Positions 10,357-20,879 of a DNA stretch of 64,000 nt are shown here, one piece after another. Made by a program: the position numbers and the translations under genes. The notes beneath the pieces were generated by a model. It was not told the DNA's origin. It saw nothing but the letters and a program-made list of their open reading frames with translations, and ran no database searches. Source of the DNA: Branchiostoma floridae (Eukaryota > Chordata > Leptocardii > Amphioxiformes > Branchiostomatidae). The DNA lies in NCBI RefSeq assembly GCF_000003815.2, contig NC_049990.1, forward strand, positions 6,072,330 through 6,136,329. The letters are read 5' to 3'. The first letter of the stretch is position 1, and each line of letters begins with the position of its first letter.

Positions 10357-10600
10357 CTTTTTGGCCCTCCAAATTGTTGCTACACAACGAAGAGAGCAGG
10401 AGGGGGAGGAATAATAAGGTAAAGAAACTGCTGAAGTGTTAGAAATTCCACCGGTAACTGTACTTGAGGCACCAATTAGGAAGAGTATTCATGTCTATCA
10501 AAACATAAGTGAAGCAATCAGAAAAGCTGAGGATGCCACAAACTTCTCACTCCAGCCACTTCGGCCCTCCGAATTGCTGGCACACAACTGAGAGAGCGGG
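10357..10600 (-). repeat. Two copies of the 5' edge of FNDC3 exon 12
   Basis: 10538-10600 copies about 46 exon bases and the CTCTCTCAG acceptor, encoding LCASNSEGRSGWSEK. 10357-10405 is a worn version with an in-frame stop. Confidence 0.82.
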
Positions 10601-10701
10601 AGGGAGAAGAGTTTTAAGTTAGAATTGCCTGTACATCTGTAACAGCATTGCTTATGGGTGGCACCCATCTCCATTTCTGTAACCCGTGGGCCACACATAT
10701 G

Positions 10702-10914
10702 TACTAGCCACTATAGCAGGAGGCTAGTCCGCTGGTAGTGATGTGTGTTTAACTCACATACTCTTCCTCATTAGTGCTGAGTGCTAAGCAGAGAAAGCAG
10801 TATGTACTATTTTTAAAGTCTTTGATATGACTGGGCCGGGAATCAAATTCACGACCTAAAGCCAAATGCAAGGCAAACACTCTACCCACTCCACCATTGC
10901 ACCACTTCATTATC
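10702..10914 (-). mobile_element. Second tRNA-headed SINE family
   Basis: On the minus strand the head reads GTGGTGCAATGGTGGAGTGG (box A-like), then GGTCGTGAATTTGATTCCC (box B-like). The body contains TACATACTGCTTTCTCTGCT, TAGCACTCAGCACTAATGAG and CCAGCGGACTAGCCTCCTGC. It is unrelated in body to the SINE at 1689. A truncated relative lies at 24797-24893. Confidence 0.65.
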
Positions 10915-11420
10915 TATCCATGAGGGGGAAGATGCCACAACACCATTCATACAAAGGTAACTAATAGAATATACACCATGAGATTTTTGCAATTTTTTTT
11001 GTTTTTTAAGTTAGCAGTTTCCACAACTCAGCAGTGAACATATATTGTATAATACTTTTTTTATTGTGTTTGAGCTATAGCATACTAGTACAATCAGCAT
11101 CTTAAACTTTATCAATGATATCTTTGTTATTACTAAGTCTTCATCAAATGTATCACACATAATACTTAAATGTATCTTTATTCTTTACTGGAATTGTGTT
11201 TCATTGGAAAGTATATCTACTGTCCTTCAAAATTGGTCACAATTCTATAATGAACACCAGTGTTAACTATGCATGTTCCCCTGATGACCCTGTCTGACGT
11301 CAGCAGGGGAATTCGGACACTTCCATATCCGGACTATTCATAACCATCGACCAATATACATGAATGTATAAAGAAAAAGAAGTTTCATACCCCATGAACA
11401 ACCCATGGCTTACAAATGTA

Positions 11421-11608
11421 GGTCACATTTCCAAACCGGGGCCCGACCGGGATGTTTTAAGAAACGAATAATGACAATGTATACTTAGAATATTCACAAA
11501 TCATGCCCATGAATCTTATTTTGACATTGTGTGTGTTTGGATGCATTTTATATCATTCTTTTCTCTGCTGAAAGCCGCCCAGCCAGGCCCCGGTTTGGAA
11601 ATGTGACC
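11421..11608. mobile_element. TA-flanked MITE, 188 bp
   Basis: GGTCACATTTCCAAACCGGG / CCCGGTTTGGAAATGTGACC inverted ends with TA on each side. The element lies about 190 bp left of FNDC3 exon 11, on the downstream side. Confidence 0.78.
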
Positions 11609-11800
11609 TAAGCCTAACAATTCATACTGTATCTTTCTAACTATACTGTATTTCTCTAACCATATCTCATACGTCTACATGTACACGAGTACAACATACA
11701 TTTTTACAAGCACAAATGTACGACAGAACACAAATACACAAAGATTTGTGACATCAGCATGTAATCTGGTCTGCCATTACAGAAAAAATATGAGCCTTAC

Positions 11801-11887
11801 CCTGAAGTGGTAGGAACTGTTCCTTCTCAGTCTTTTATGTGTGTAGGTGAGGTCATCTCCATTGTAAACTGGTTGGAAACCATAGCC
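11801..11887 (-). CDS. FNDC3: FNDC3 exon 11: FN3-3 strands D-F
   Basis: This 87-bp exon (29 codons, phase 0 at both ends) lies between TTGTACAG and TCAGG|GTAAGG. It encodes GYGFQPVYNGDDLTYTHKRL, then RRNSSYHFR. Human FNDC3A has GYGFKPKYDGEDLAYTVKNLRRSTKYKF here, a very close match. It has no ATG-initiated frame and was found by searching the gap between exons 10 and 12 for the missing strand. Confidence 0.94.
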
Positions 11888-12130
11888 CTGTACAACAGTA
11901 AAAGCAAGCAAGCAAGATTTTAATATTAAACTCATAGTATGCTTAGCCTAGTATACTGACCTTCCACCTACTCCAATCTTTTAAGTATGCTATTGCTATA
12001 TGGTATAGATCAATTTCTTCCATATTTGTACTTACATGACATTTTATAGTTATTGATTACATATTTTATTGCATTATATTGTATTGTTTCTTGTTATGAA
12101 TTCTTTGTATTTTTGTCTGCATTTTTGTAG

Positions 12131-12214
12131 GTTCTGCCGCTACCAGCCCAAAGCTGCCTAGGCAGACCCTTGTAATGACTTGTCTCATCGTCAATAAAGT
12201 CAAAGTCAAAGTCA
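12131..12214 (+). mobile_element. SINE 3' tail fragment
   Basis: CCGCTACCAGCCCAAAGCTG followed by GCCTAGGCAGACCCTTGTAA and CAATAAAGTCAAAGTCAAAG matches the 3' third of the SINE at 41147-41547 in the opposite orientation. The head and body are absent, as expected for 5' truncation. Confidence 0.7.
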
Positions 12215-12974
12215 TGCAGGTTTGACAAGAGAATCCTTTCTTGCCCTGTACAGCCGGGATTTGAACCAGTCAGCTTGTGACAAGGCTTCAACTTGAAATA
12301 ACAAGTTAACTGTTTATTGTAAATACATGCCCGTGGGCTAAATTGCAAGTACACGTACAAACAAAATGTCACATACATGTATTAATCAATAATGGAAAAT
12401 ATAACGGTATTCAGGACTACAACTGATGCTATACTACATTCTGAAATATTCACGGTGCTCGTTTTGTTGGGTTTGACGTAAAACCTATATTTGCTTTGGT
12501 GGGTTCATTGACACTTTAAGCATTGAAACAATCAAGCATACGCAGAAAGAATTTTACAACCTACTATGCCTGTACCCGGACAAAGCCTCAAGCAACAAAA
12601 TCTACAAATCAAAGCTCTGACTTCAATTTCAAACAGAGGTAGAAGCTAGCTGTTCTTGCAAGGTCAGTGACACTTATTGCAAATTGCAATGATTCAAATG
12701 AAGAACAAGGCTCATATCGTAACACTTAAAACACAAGTAAAATCTACGTGTTGTTGCTTTTGCGGCTTTAGTGTCACTTGTTGCAATGATTCAAATGAAG
12801 CACATTTAAGTCTAACAAATTTACACTCCACTTTGCCTGTACAAGGACAAAGTCAACAAATTAAAGACCTCACTTCAAACGAAAGTAAAATCTAAGTGAC
12901 ACTCAATGACAATTAATTTCAGCAATCATTTGTAGCATTAATGCAAATTAAGCCAAAGGCTCGTAGCTCTCAAA

Positions 12975-14803
12975 ATTTACCACCCATGTTCACTTTTTTT
13001 TTTTACTCTTCGAGCAAAATGTCAACAACTCTGAATTCAAACAGAAGTTAAACAACAATTTGCCTCTGATATTCTGTGACATTTGTAGAATTAACACAAG
13101 GGAACCTCAACACTTGTACCAATTTATGTTATGACGCCAGTAGAGCAAGCTTTGAACTAGTGATTTCCACAAGCACGAGGCTGTCAACGTGGTTGACCTA
13201 CACTTCAGGTACATGGACACAGGTTTTGACTATGCCACCGTGAGAAGAGTAAAATGACGCTACATACACGTACATGTATGTATGAACCAGGGCTCTAGCC
13301 AGCTCGACATTTTTTTCCGTCAGCCAATTCCCATTGTCGCTAAAACACTATTCCAGGAGTTAGAGAGACTGAACTGAGACCTTGAAAAACGGGTTTTGAT
13401 GAGATTATTGTATGCGAAAGGGCACCGACACACATTGTCAACAATCATAACAATAGCAAAACAAACAGTGTGTGGCTTTTATGGCCGTGGACGGCGTCCC
13501 CAAGCAGCCTGTAGCTTCCACCAAGGAGCTTTTATCAGATTTTTGTCCGTCAAAGTTGACGGATTGGTTTGAAAATTTTTCCGTCACACACAGCAAAATT
13601 CCGTCAATTGACGGAAAAACGGACGCTGGCTAGAGCCCTGGTATGAACTGTCTTTCATAGATGCAAGTACTGGTTTGTGAAAGGAAAAAAGAAGTTTTCT
13701 TTCTTAAAGAGTAAATTGAACGCTGCCTTGGAAACAGACTGTGTTCCCCCCATTTTTCTTTGGGGGGTGCTCGTTACTGAAACACGAATTGTAATTGTCA
13801 TTGACCTGCCAGTAGCAATATTTTGTTTTAGGTGTTTCGTATATGGCGTTATGTATTCGTAATTGTTTATTAATGTATATACATATATTTCTGTAGTCAC
13901 CATGTACAAGTTGTAAAATCAGTGATATTCAGTTTGTTTTTTACTGACTGCGATGCTGATTGTTTTTCTGAATAAACGAATATGAATGGTCCTCGCTAAA
14001 TTGTTACTGGGTGTGGTTTAGTGTACGGTTTTAGGCCCAACCTAGATACAGTATTTTCCAACATCTAGACACAAGAACAGGACATAGTGCGGAGATGTCA
14101 ATAAACAAACAAACAAACAAACAACCTTGTGGTACGCATAACAGTTCTCAACAGTGGAACATGTAGTGAGAGTTCATTAGATTAGATTATATACAAATGT
14201 ACTCTTGTTATATATAATTTACCACCCATGTTCCCTTCTCTCTTCTAGTAAAATGTCAACAACTCTGAATTCAAACAGAAGTTAAACAACATTTTGCCTC
14301 TGATATTCAGTGACATTTGTGGTATTAACACAAAAGGAGCTCAACAGATGTACCAATTTATGTTATGCCTACAGTAGACCCAGCATTAAACCAGTGATTT
14401 ACACAAGCACGAGGCTGTCAACGTGGTTGACCTACACTTCAGGTACATGGACACAGGTTTTGACTATGCTGCAGTGAGAAGCTTAAGATGATGCTACATA
14501 AAAGTTTATCTAGTTGAAATGCAAGTATTGGTTTGTGACAGGAAAAAAATTAGTTTTTTTATTCTTAAAGAGTAAATTGAATGCTGCCTTGGAAACAGAC
14601 TGTAAGACAGTGTTCCCAAAAATTTGGGGGTGACACCCACATATACAGGGTAGAGGCATTTGTTTTAGGCCCAATTTAGATACAGTTTTTCCCGACATTT
14701 AGACACAAGAACAGGACGTAGCGCGGAGATTTTTATTAACAAAAAAACAAACAAACAACCTTGTGGTATGCAGAACTGAGTTCTCAATGTTGGAACATGA
14801 AGT
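12975..14803. repeat. Segmental tandem duplication
   Basis: 12975-14165 and 14215-14803 share ordered blocks: ACCACCCATGTTC, GCACGAGGCTGTCAACGTGG, AGAGTAAATTGAA.GCTGCC and ATCTAGACACAAGAACAGG. The first unit is longer because of the hAT MITE at 13288 and a second insertion at about 13745-14030. Confidence 0.82.
13288..13640. mobile_element. hAT-like MITE, 353 bp
   Basis: Ends CAGGGCTCTAGCCAGC / GCTGGCTAGAGCCCTG are inverted and flanked by exact 8-bp duplications GTATGAAC (13280-13287, 13641-13648). The interior has several CCGTCAA/TTGACGG pairs. The paralogous segment at 14490-14520 lacks the insertion. Confidence 0.88.
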
Positions 14804-14948
14804 ATAAAAGCAATAATAATGAGTTTCTGAACAATTTTAAGTATAATCCATGCTTCCTAAAATCAGGTGCAGGTACAAGTTGTCATAATTTACAATGTTA
14901 CCTGCACCAGCGCAGGTATTCAGAAACAAGTATTTCAAGCCCTGTACT
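14803..14948. mobile_element. MITE family J, right-half fragment
   Basis: TTTCTGAACAATTTTAAGTA, TAATCCATGCTTCCTAAAAT and AAGTATTTCAAGCCCTGTAC match the right half of the 30888 and 45504 copies. The fragment ends 20 bp from the donor of FNDC3 exon 10. Confidence 0.65.
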
Positions 14949-14967
14949 GTATACAACATATCTTTAC

Positions 14968-15133
14968 CGTGTCTTCGTCTTCCATCTCCAGGGTGAATGC
15001 CTCCACATCTGCCCCGGCCGGTTTGGTCCAGTGGAGTTGAAGCGACGTCGTCGTAGCTCGTACCAACTTGGGCGGCTCCGGGGTGGGAGGGGGGCTCCCA
15101 GAGGTGTGACAGTATACCTCTGGGCTGAAATCA
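14968..15133 (-). CDS. FNDC3: FNDC3 exon 10: end of FN3-2 and start of FN3-3
   Basis: This 166-bp exon has acceptor CATCCAG and donor ACACG|GTAAAG. It encodes DFSPEVYCHTSGSPPPTPEP, then PKLVRATTTSLQLHWTKPAG and a ...FTLEMEDEDT end. It matches SGYSQEVVCYT..., PRLVRAGITWVTLQWSKPEG of the vertebrate protein. A second copy of its acceptor and first 25 bases lies upstream at plus-strand 15198-15223. The end of a MITE fragment abuts the donor side at 14948. Confidence 0.92.
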
Positions 15134-15197
15134 CTGGATGGGAAGAAAAAAAAATTAACACCATTACAAAAACTTTGACAATGTCCAATAATATTCA

Positions 15198-15300
15198 CAG
15201 TATACCTCTGGACTGAAATCACTAGATGGGAAGAAAAATGAAGATTTAGAAGCACAGATAGAAAAATAACATCATTACAAAAATGTTGCTAATGTTCAAT
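15198..15300 (-). repeat. Copy of the 5' edge of FNDC3 exon 10
   Basis: Offset about 88 bp from 15110. CAGTATACCTCTGGACTGAA, then ATCA and the acceptor CTAG, repeat the exon start (DFSPEVYC). Roughly 65 bp of the adjoining intron is also repeated. Confidence 0.83.
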
Positions 15301-15413
15301 AACATTGCATAACCAGAGTGATGAAAAGAAGGCGAGATCTTATACAACGGTACTGTAAGTAGGAGAAAGAGCAACTAGAAGTCTCAAGAGGGATGAAATG
15401 AATTCTTAATCAC

Positions 15414-15538
15414 CTCTTCCCCACTTCATTCTGAGCAGCTAGCCTGAAGGTGTAGCAGGTGGAATGTGTCAGCTTGGTAGCCTTGTATATCTTCTGTGGT
15501 CCACTGTACACTTCACGGAACCCGTTCCCCTTCTTTCC
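15414..15538 (-). CDS. FNDC3: FNDC3 exon 9: second half of FN3-2
   Basis: This 125-bp exon runs from TTCCACAG to AAGAG|GTGATT, phase 0 in and phase 2 out. It encodes GKKGNGFREVYSGPQKIY, then a KLTHSTCYTFRLAAQNEVGK end. Vertebrate FNDC3 has GSQK...KLTKL.PAMGYTFRLAARNDIG, so order and length agree. A hAT-like MITE (15577-15908) starts 38 bp upstream of the acceptor. Confidence 0.93.
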
Positions 15539-15576
15539 CTGTGGAAGAAAAGCGGTATGAAGTTGACTTATCCATA

Positions 15577-15908
15577 CAGGGCTCGAAATACTGGGTGCAT
15601 GCGCACCCAGGTGCACCCAAAATTAAAGCTGTGCACCCAATTATTTTCTGTGGTTGCACAAGTTGCACCCAAATATCTACATAGGCTTATGTATGTAAAG
15701 ATATCAGAGTATACTAGTATACATCATATTCTTGACATCTAAGTGTTAGAAAGATAATGAAAATGTCTGCCCTGGTACTTGTTTAAGAATTTGACAGTTT
15801 GTCACTAAGTTTTATTATTAGGTAGTTCTGACATTCTACTTAAATTCAGGTTGGGCACATTTTGGTGCACCCAATTTAAAAAAAAAAAAAAAGGAATTTT
15901 GAGCCCTG
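15577..15908. mobile_element. MITE family J (CAGGGCTCGAAAT ends), copy 1
   Basis: It starts CAGGGCTCGAAATACTGGGT and ends GAATTTTGAGCCCTG. The interior has repeated GTGCACCCAA. Its start is only 38 bp from the acceptor of FNDC3 exon 9. Confidence 0.7.
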
Positions 15909-17647
15909 CCATATATGCAAGGCATAAGATATAGGAGGATTGTGTTACACAACCAAGCATGTTCAACATCTTCAGATGATATTCATCACATAAGCATGGA
16001 GGAGTATCAGGGCATATGACGTTAGGGAAGCAATCAGGAAGCAAACGATGTCATGAATTAAACTGTAGAAGCAGGAAAATTTTCTTTTTAAAGATTTTGC
16101 CCTTTTTGTCAGGACTGTCCAAAGTGAATGTCTGAAATGTTAATGATTAAAATCATGTAAATACAATATATACATGTCTGTTGTCTTCAAGTTCAACAAC
16201 AGTCAACACCAAATTTTACTACATTTTATATCTACTGACATACATAGGAAACTGCTGTTAGAAATTCCACTAACGAATAACACTTGAGGTACCAATTAGG
16301 AAGAGTATGGGTAATATTAGAAAATAAGTGAAGCAATCAGAAAAGCTGAGGATGCCACAAAATGAATAATTCAGGGTTTAAATCATACAAACAGGAAGAT
16401 TCCAGAAAATTTCTGTGTACCAATTGAAAGCATTAGTTAATTTTGTCTAGAACTGGTCATGGTAGAAGATTGTTATTTTTCAAATAGAATGTTTCAAATG
16501 TTATAACACAATGTATGTTTAATATCATATTTTATACAAAAAAATATATCTTCGATACCAGCATTTACCTCACTGTACAAAAGAACCAAATTGAACTTGC
16601 ATACAAATGTACATGTACTTAAAACCTATACTACATCTTGTAAGAATATGTGACAACTGCTAGGCAACATATACATACATGTATTTAGCAAAAATAAACC
16701 TTCTTTTCTTTGTAATTCACTAGCATATCAACCTATTTTGGGGGCTTATAAGCATCGTGAGGTTTTGTTGTGTCTATTGCTGGTGATACAAGTTGAGTGT
16801 AATTTTACAAAAATTGCATCTACATGTATGCTTCCTGTTTTACTTTTGTATGCTTTTATGTTCAATAAGCCGGAAAATTTTCAATCTAACTTAACTTCCT
16901 TTCATCCAAGTAATTCTCCTGAAACAATCCTAATATAGACGACTTCATTATAAAATCAGGCCGGAAGTTATCACCAAACGTGTTCTTTCCACATCAACAG
17001 GTGCCCACTATAATGGTCTCCAACTGTGTATGAATAAATGTGCGATTCCCAATCCAGAACCTTCCAGGAGGAAGTCATGTTGGCTAATTGCTGTGGCTTG
17101 AGAGTTATTGTAATTTGGAGACCTGCTATATCAACAGGTATCTGCCGGCCATGGTAAAAGCTATGAAGGGCAGGAAGTACTGGAAGTACTTCATCTATAC
17201 GAGTGGTTGCGAAGTTGTCACGGTGATGCAGTGGTAGGCAAAAATCAGGTGTTTGGCAAAAGATTAATTAACACATTAAACAGCAATTTGACCTGCTACT
17301 GGGTAATTTAAATATGAATTCTTAATCCCTTAATTCTGGCCTCCCTTGCACTGTTCATGTTTCATAATTCATTAATATGTACTTATTGCTGTTGTTCTTA
17401 AAGTGCGAAACAAATAAACAAACAAATAAACAAACAATCCAAGCTACTGACATCATGGTAGGCACCACCCGTCGAATACCCCGGATATAAACAGCAACAG
17501 CGATCGCCTGTATACCTCACCGGATTTCTCCGGATGAACTACAATGATATGCAGATCATACGCAATTTGAAGGTAAAGGACGTTGCTATGCCATAAATTA
17601 GCATGACTGTCTCCTAGACGATTCTGACTGATCAGAAAAATGCTCAC
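15909..17647. other. FNDC3 intron, mostly unrecognised
   Basis: 16257-16370 repeats 10441-10538 (TTAGAAATTCCAC, ACCAATTAGGAAGAGTAT, GCAATCAGAAAAGCTGAGGA). A CAAA/AATA run is at 17407-17438. No exon signals were convincing. Confidence 0.5.
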
Positions 17648-17701
17648 CTCGTCCCACTCCAAGATGAAACAGGTGATTTTGGACCCATTGTCCAACGGAG
17701 A
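17648..17701 (-). CDS. FNDC3: FNDC3 exon 8: FN3-2 strand C
   Basis: This 54-bp, exactly 18-codon exon lies between GTTCCAG and ACGAG|GTGAGC, phase 0 at both ends. The peptide is SPLDNGSKITCFILEWDE, nearly identical to vertebrate APIDNGSKITNYLLEWDE. A 212-bp MITE (17743-17954) begins only about 40 bp upstream of the acceptor, where branch point and polypyrimidine sequence would be expected. Confidence 0.93.
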
Positions 17702-17742
17702 CTGGAACGGAAGGAAAACAGATATAGTAACTTTGATAACAA

Positions 17743-17954
17743 TACTGTAAATGCAGAAATGTTTGCGGTGGTTTTATGTTCGCAGTTTTCATGTTGAAAA
17801 TTTACCGCGAACTTAAAAAACAACCACGAACATTTTTCCATGGCAGTAAGAGACTACAGTGCATGGTGCTACAGCGAAATTAAAACCACCGCAAACAGTT
17901 CTTTCCCAGCAACTGCGAAATTAAATCCCCGCAAACTTGAATACATTTACAGTA
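17743..17954. mobile_element. MITE family C, copy 1 (TACTGTAAATGCA ends)
   Basis: The left end is TACTGTAAATGCAGAAATGT and the right end CTTGAATACATTTACAGTA. Both arms contain GCGGTGGTTTTA or its complement, so the whole element folds back. It sits about 40 bp upstream of the FNDC3 exon 8 acceptor. Confidence 0.85.
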
Positions 17955-18349
17955 ACTCATTTACAGTAAATATTTCATTAATATAAAGGCATGATAAAAG
18001 AGAAACATCCACTTGTGAAACTTGGTAAGAATTGTTTACTAAGTGTGTACTAGTCACCATGAAATTTGAAGAGATATTACATCTTTAATTTATGTCTAGA
18101 CAAATGTATACAAACATATACACTTCTTGGATATTCAATAACCCTTTGGCAATGCTGAAATATTTCCCAACTAGGAAATTTTAAAAATGCTAAACTTCAT
18201 TCATATAAATTGAAAGCTTTAAAACGATGGAACTAAATGTTGATTTTGCACATGTTAGTAAAAACAAAAGGTTGAGCTTGTTTCGGATCCAAACCAGGAA
18301 AACTTTATGTTCTGAGAAAAACGTGTTTCAGAACCCTCACGATACTTAC

Positions 18350-18444
18350 CATCCACTTCAGGGCAAGGCTGTTTTTGGTCCTGTTGGACAGTTTTGGTGC
18401 TGCAGGCGCCTCGGGAGGTGCAGTCAGTGTCCGGAAACTACACA
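18350..18444 (-). CDS. FNDC3: FNDC3 exon 7: end of FN3-1, start of FN3-2
   Basis: This 95-bp exon encodes VCSFRTLTAPPEAPAAPKLS, then NRTKNSLALKWM, with the FN3 Trp near the end, and leaves at GGATG|GTAAGT (phase 0). Two acceptors are possible seven bases apart. GTGTAG gives the wrong phase and a stop codon with exon 6, whereas CCACTAG|TG restores frame, so 18444 was chosen as the 5' edge. Vertebrate FNDC3A has NRTKNSLTLQW here. Confidence 0.9.
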
Positions 18445-19376
18445 CTAGTGGAACACGAGTTAACACAGGTTAGGACCCAAGCTTACAACACGAGTAAACA
18501 TGGGTCAAGGTGCACTCTTACTGCACTTGCGTCAAGCTTGCGTCACTGCGAGGTTCAAAAGATACTCAACGAATTTCAGAGATAAGGAACAAATTTTCTT
18601 ACTTATTGTGTAATTTGTCGTCTTCTAAGTCATACTTTTACGTATTACGCAATATTTAAATGCTAAAAAATTGGAGAAAATAACAAAACAGTGGAGCAGT
18701 GAACGAACCCCGCAGTGACTCAAGCTTGATGCAAGTGCAGTGAGAGTGCGCCTTTAGGACCCAAACTTGCAACGCAGCTCCTAAGTCGACTTCACTATGC
18801 ATTAAACCCATCACAAACCACAGTTCATCAGTCAAAACTCAAGGCAAACACAGGAGAAACACACTCATTAGAAGAGGAGATATCTCCTGTGTGCATACTA
18901 ATCTTTCCCCCAGTCAGAGAGTTTGTAATACGTTTGTATATGCTTTAGAGGGTGTGTATCCAAAATTCTCCTATCGCCAATAGAGACTGTGATTCCAATG
19001 TGCTTTTCATGTGTTTCATGATGCAAGTAATAAGTTACTTTTAAGAGGAGAGCATACTGTATTTAGCAGAAAGCACTTTTCAAATCAGGCTGGCACGTTC
19101 TTGTGTTTCTGTGGGTGGAGTAGCTTGTCACGGATATTAGCTATCATTTCATTGGGCATGACTGTGTATCCTTCAGTCGTGCATTGGAATCACAACAGAA
19201 AAGTGTTCAAGTCTTTGTCTACTGTAAAACAGAGTTTTGCGAGGGTGACAGAGTAGTTTTTAATGAGCTCTTTTCTTTTGTGATCGTAGAAGGTACAGTT
19301 TGAAATAAAAGGTTTCATCTTCCACCAAGATCCAGTGTTTTTTATGTGAGAACAATTGTATGTAATATTTTCTTAC

Positions 19377-19420
19377 CTTCCGATGTCATTCCTTTGATGT
19401 TATCGCTAAGGGCATATACA
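19377..19420 (-). CDS. FNDC3: FNDC3 exon 6: FN3-1 strand F/G, 44-bp microexon
   Basis: This is the shortest exon found, flanked by ATTCCAG and GGAAG|GTAAGA. It encodes VYALSDNIKGMTSE, equal to vertebrate VYAMYNSVKGSCSE. Phase 2 in and phase 1 out fit both neighbours exactly. Just upstream (plus strand 19486-19779) sits a near-perfect 147-bp tandem duplication. Confidence 0.9.
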
Positions 19421-19485
19421 CTGGAATACAAAACATAAGAATCAGAACCAATTAGGCCATTAAAATCACATTAGGCAGTAGCATT

Positions 19486-19779
19486 ACAGCATTTACAGCC
19501 ACTCTAATAATATACACTTACTCCATCCTTCTTTAGATCAATCAACATGTCAAAAACTAGAAGCATGCACTGACCAAAGGTCTTTCACTGCCTGTTTTGA
19601 AGTGCATATAACACGTACAAGTATTCTTTAAAACAGCATTTACAGCCACTCTAATAATACGCACTTACTCCATCCTTCTTTATATTAATCAACATGTCAA
19701 AAACTAGAAGCATGCACTGACCAAAGGTCTTTCACTGCCTGTTTTGAAGTGCATATAACACGTACAAGTATTCTTTAAA
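19486..19779. repeat. 147-bp tandem duplication, two copies
   Basis: ACAGCATTTACAGCCACTCT starts at 19486 and 19633. The copies are nearly identical, so the event is recent or homogenised. Intronic, 65 bp from FNDC3 exon 6. Confidence 0.9.
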
Positions 19780-20357
19780 AAGGAGTACTTCACTCTTTTC
19801 TTAGAAATGACATCTCGATCAACAGATAAATTGACTACGCTATGTCTTAAAACGGCTATTAGATGGCCTCAAAACACTTAACACATACATGTATATTTGA
19901 AATAGAGTACTCTACCCCTTACATTTATAATTAACATTTCAATCAATCAATCAAAACATGACAGTTCCATTATGTCTTTGATAATGTCTTTCCACTTTTA
20001 AAAGTGCCAGGGTCCAAAAATTTGACACTAAATGACCTCAATGAAAATCTTTCAGCTTCACATGAATCAATGAATGTTCAAACGAACAATAAACAATTAA
20101 GTTAATTTTAAAGATTAAAAATGAATGTTTGCAAATTCTGTGCATTTTGTTCTGTTTTAAATTATACTATTTCACATCTCGCCTCATATATAAAATCAGG
20201 GTCACATTAATTCCATTTCATTCCCTCAAAGATCACCATAGAGTAAAAGGGCCATAACTTACACCTATGTGTATCCTTATAAATGTGAGCTTTCATCCGT
20301 TCAAAAAACTTTTACCTACGTTTATCCTTGAATAAATGTGAACTTTCATTTACTTAC

Positions 20358-20417
20358 CTTAAGTGATATTCGCTCCCCGGCCTCAAGTCTGTCAAGCTGC
20401 ATTCCTTTTTCTCCCCA
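20358..20417 (-). CDS. FNDC3: FNDC3 exon 5: middle of FN3-1
   Basis: This 60-bp exon lies between TATGTAG and TTAAG|GTAAGT. A split Ser codon joins it to exon 4, and it continues GEKKECSLTDLRPGSEYHL. This is the FN3 'tyrosine corner' motif (L.PG..Y), equal to vertebrate ELECNLKDLRPATDYHV. It leaves at phase 2. A 409-bp foldback element starts about 55 bp upstream of its acceptor. Confidence 0.91.
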
Positions 20418-20470
20418 CTACATAGCAAAGAGCACGACTGTTACCACAATGTTACACATTACAAACACTG

Positions 20471-20879
20471 ACACCCTCCAGGTTAATTTTGGACTTCCAG
20501 ATTAATTCCGGACAAACCTTATTCATTTGAAAAACAATTAACCAAATGAATTACGATTTGAAATAATGGTATATTAAAAGGTAATTAATATGTTAATATT
20601 GCAATTATATGTCTCCAGGAACAAAGCCAATTCTGGAGAATTCGAGCCAGAATTCTGGCCCCGAGTCAGAATTCTCCAGAATTCTGGGAACCTAAGTCAG
20701 AATTCTCCAGAATTCTGGGAATCTAAAGCCAGAATTCTTCAGATGCTTTGTTCCTGAAGACATCTAATATTAATTACCCTTAATCTTAAATCTTAATTCA
20801 TAAAATAGTTAATTGTTTTTCAAATGATTAAGGTTTGTCCGGAATCAATCTGGAAGTCCAAAATCAACCTGGAGGGTGT
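20471..20879. mobile_element. Foldback element, ~150-bp arms with central tandem repeats
   Basis: ACACCCTCCAGGTTAATTTT / AAATCAACCTGGAGGGTGT ends and TTCCGGACAAACCTTA / TAAGGTTTGTCCGGAA inside are complementary. The centre has three CAGAATTCTCCAGAATTCTGG-type units. Located in the intron between FNDC3 exons 4 and 5. Confidence 0.8.
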
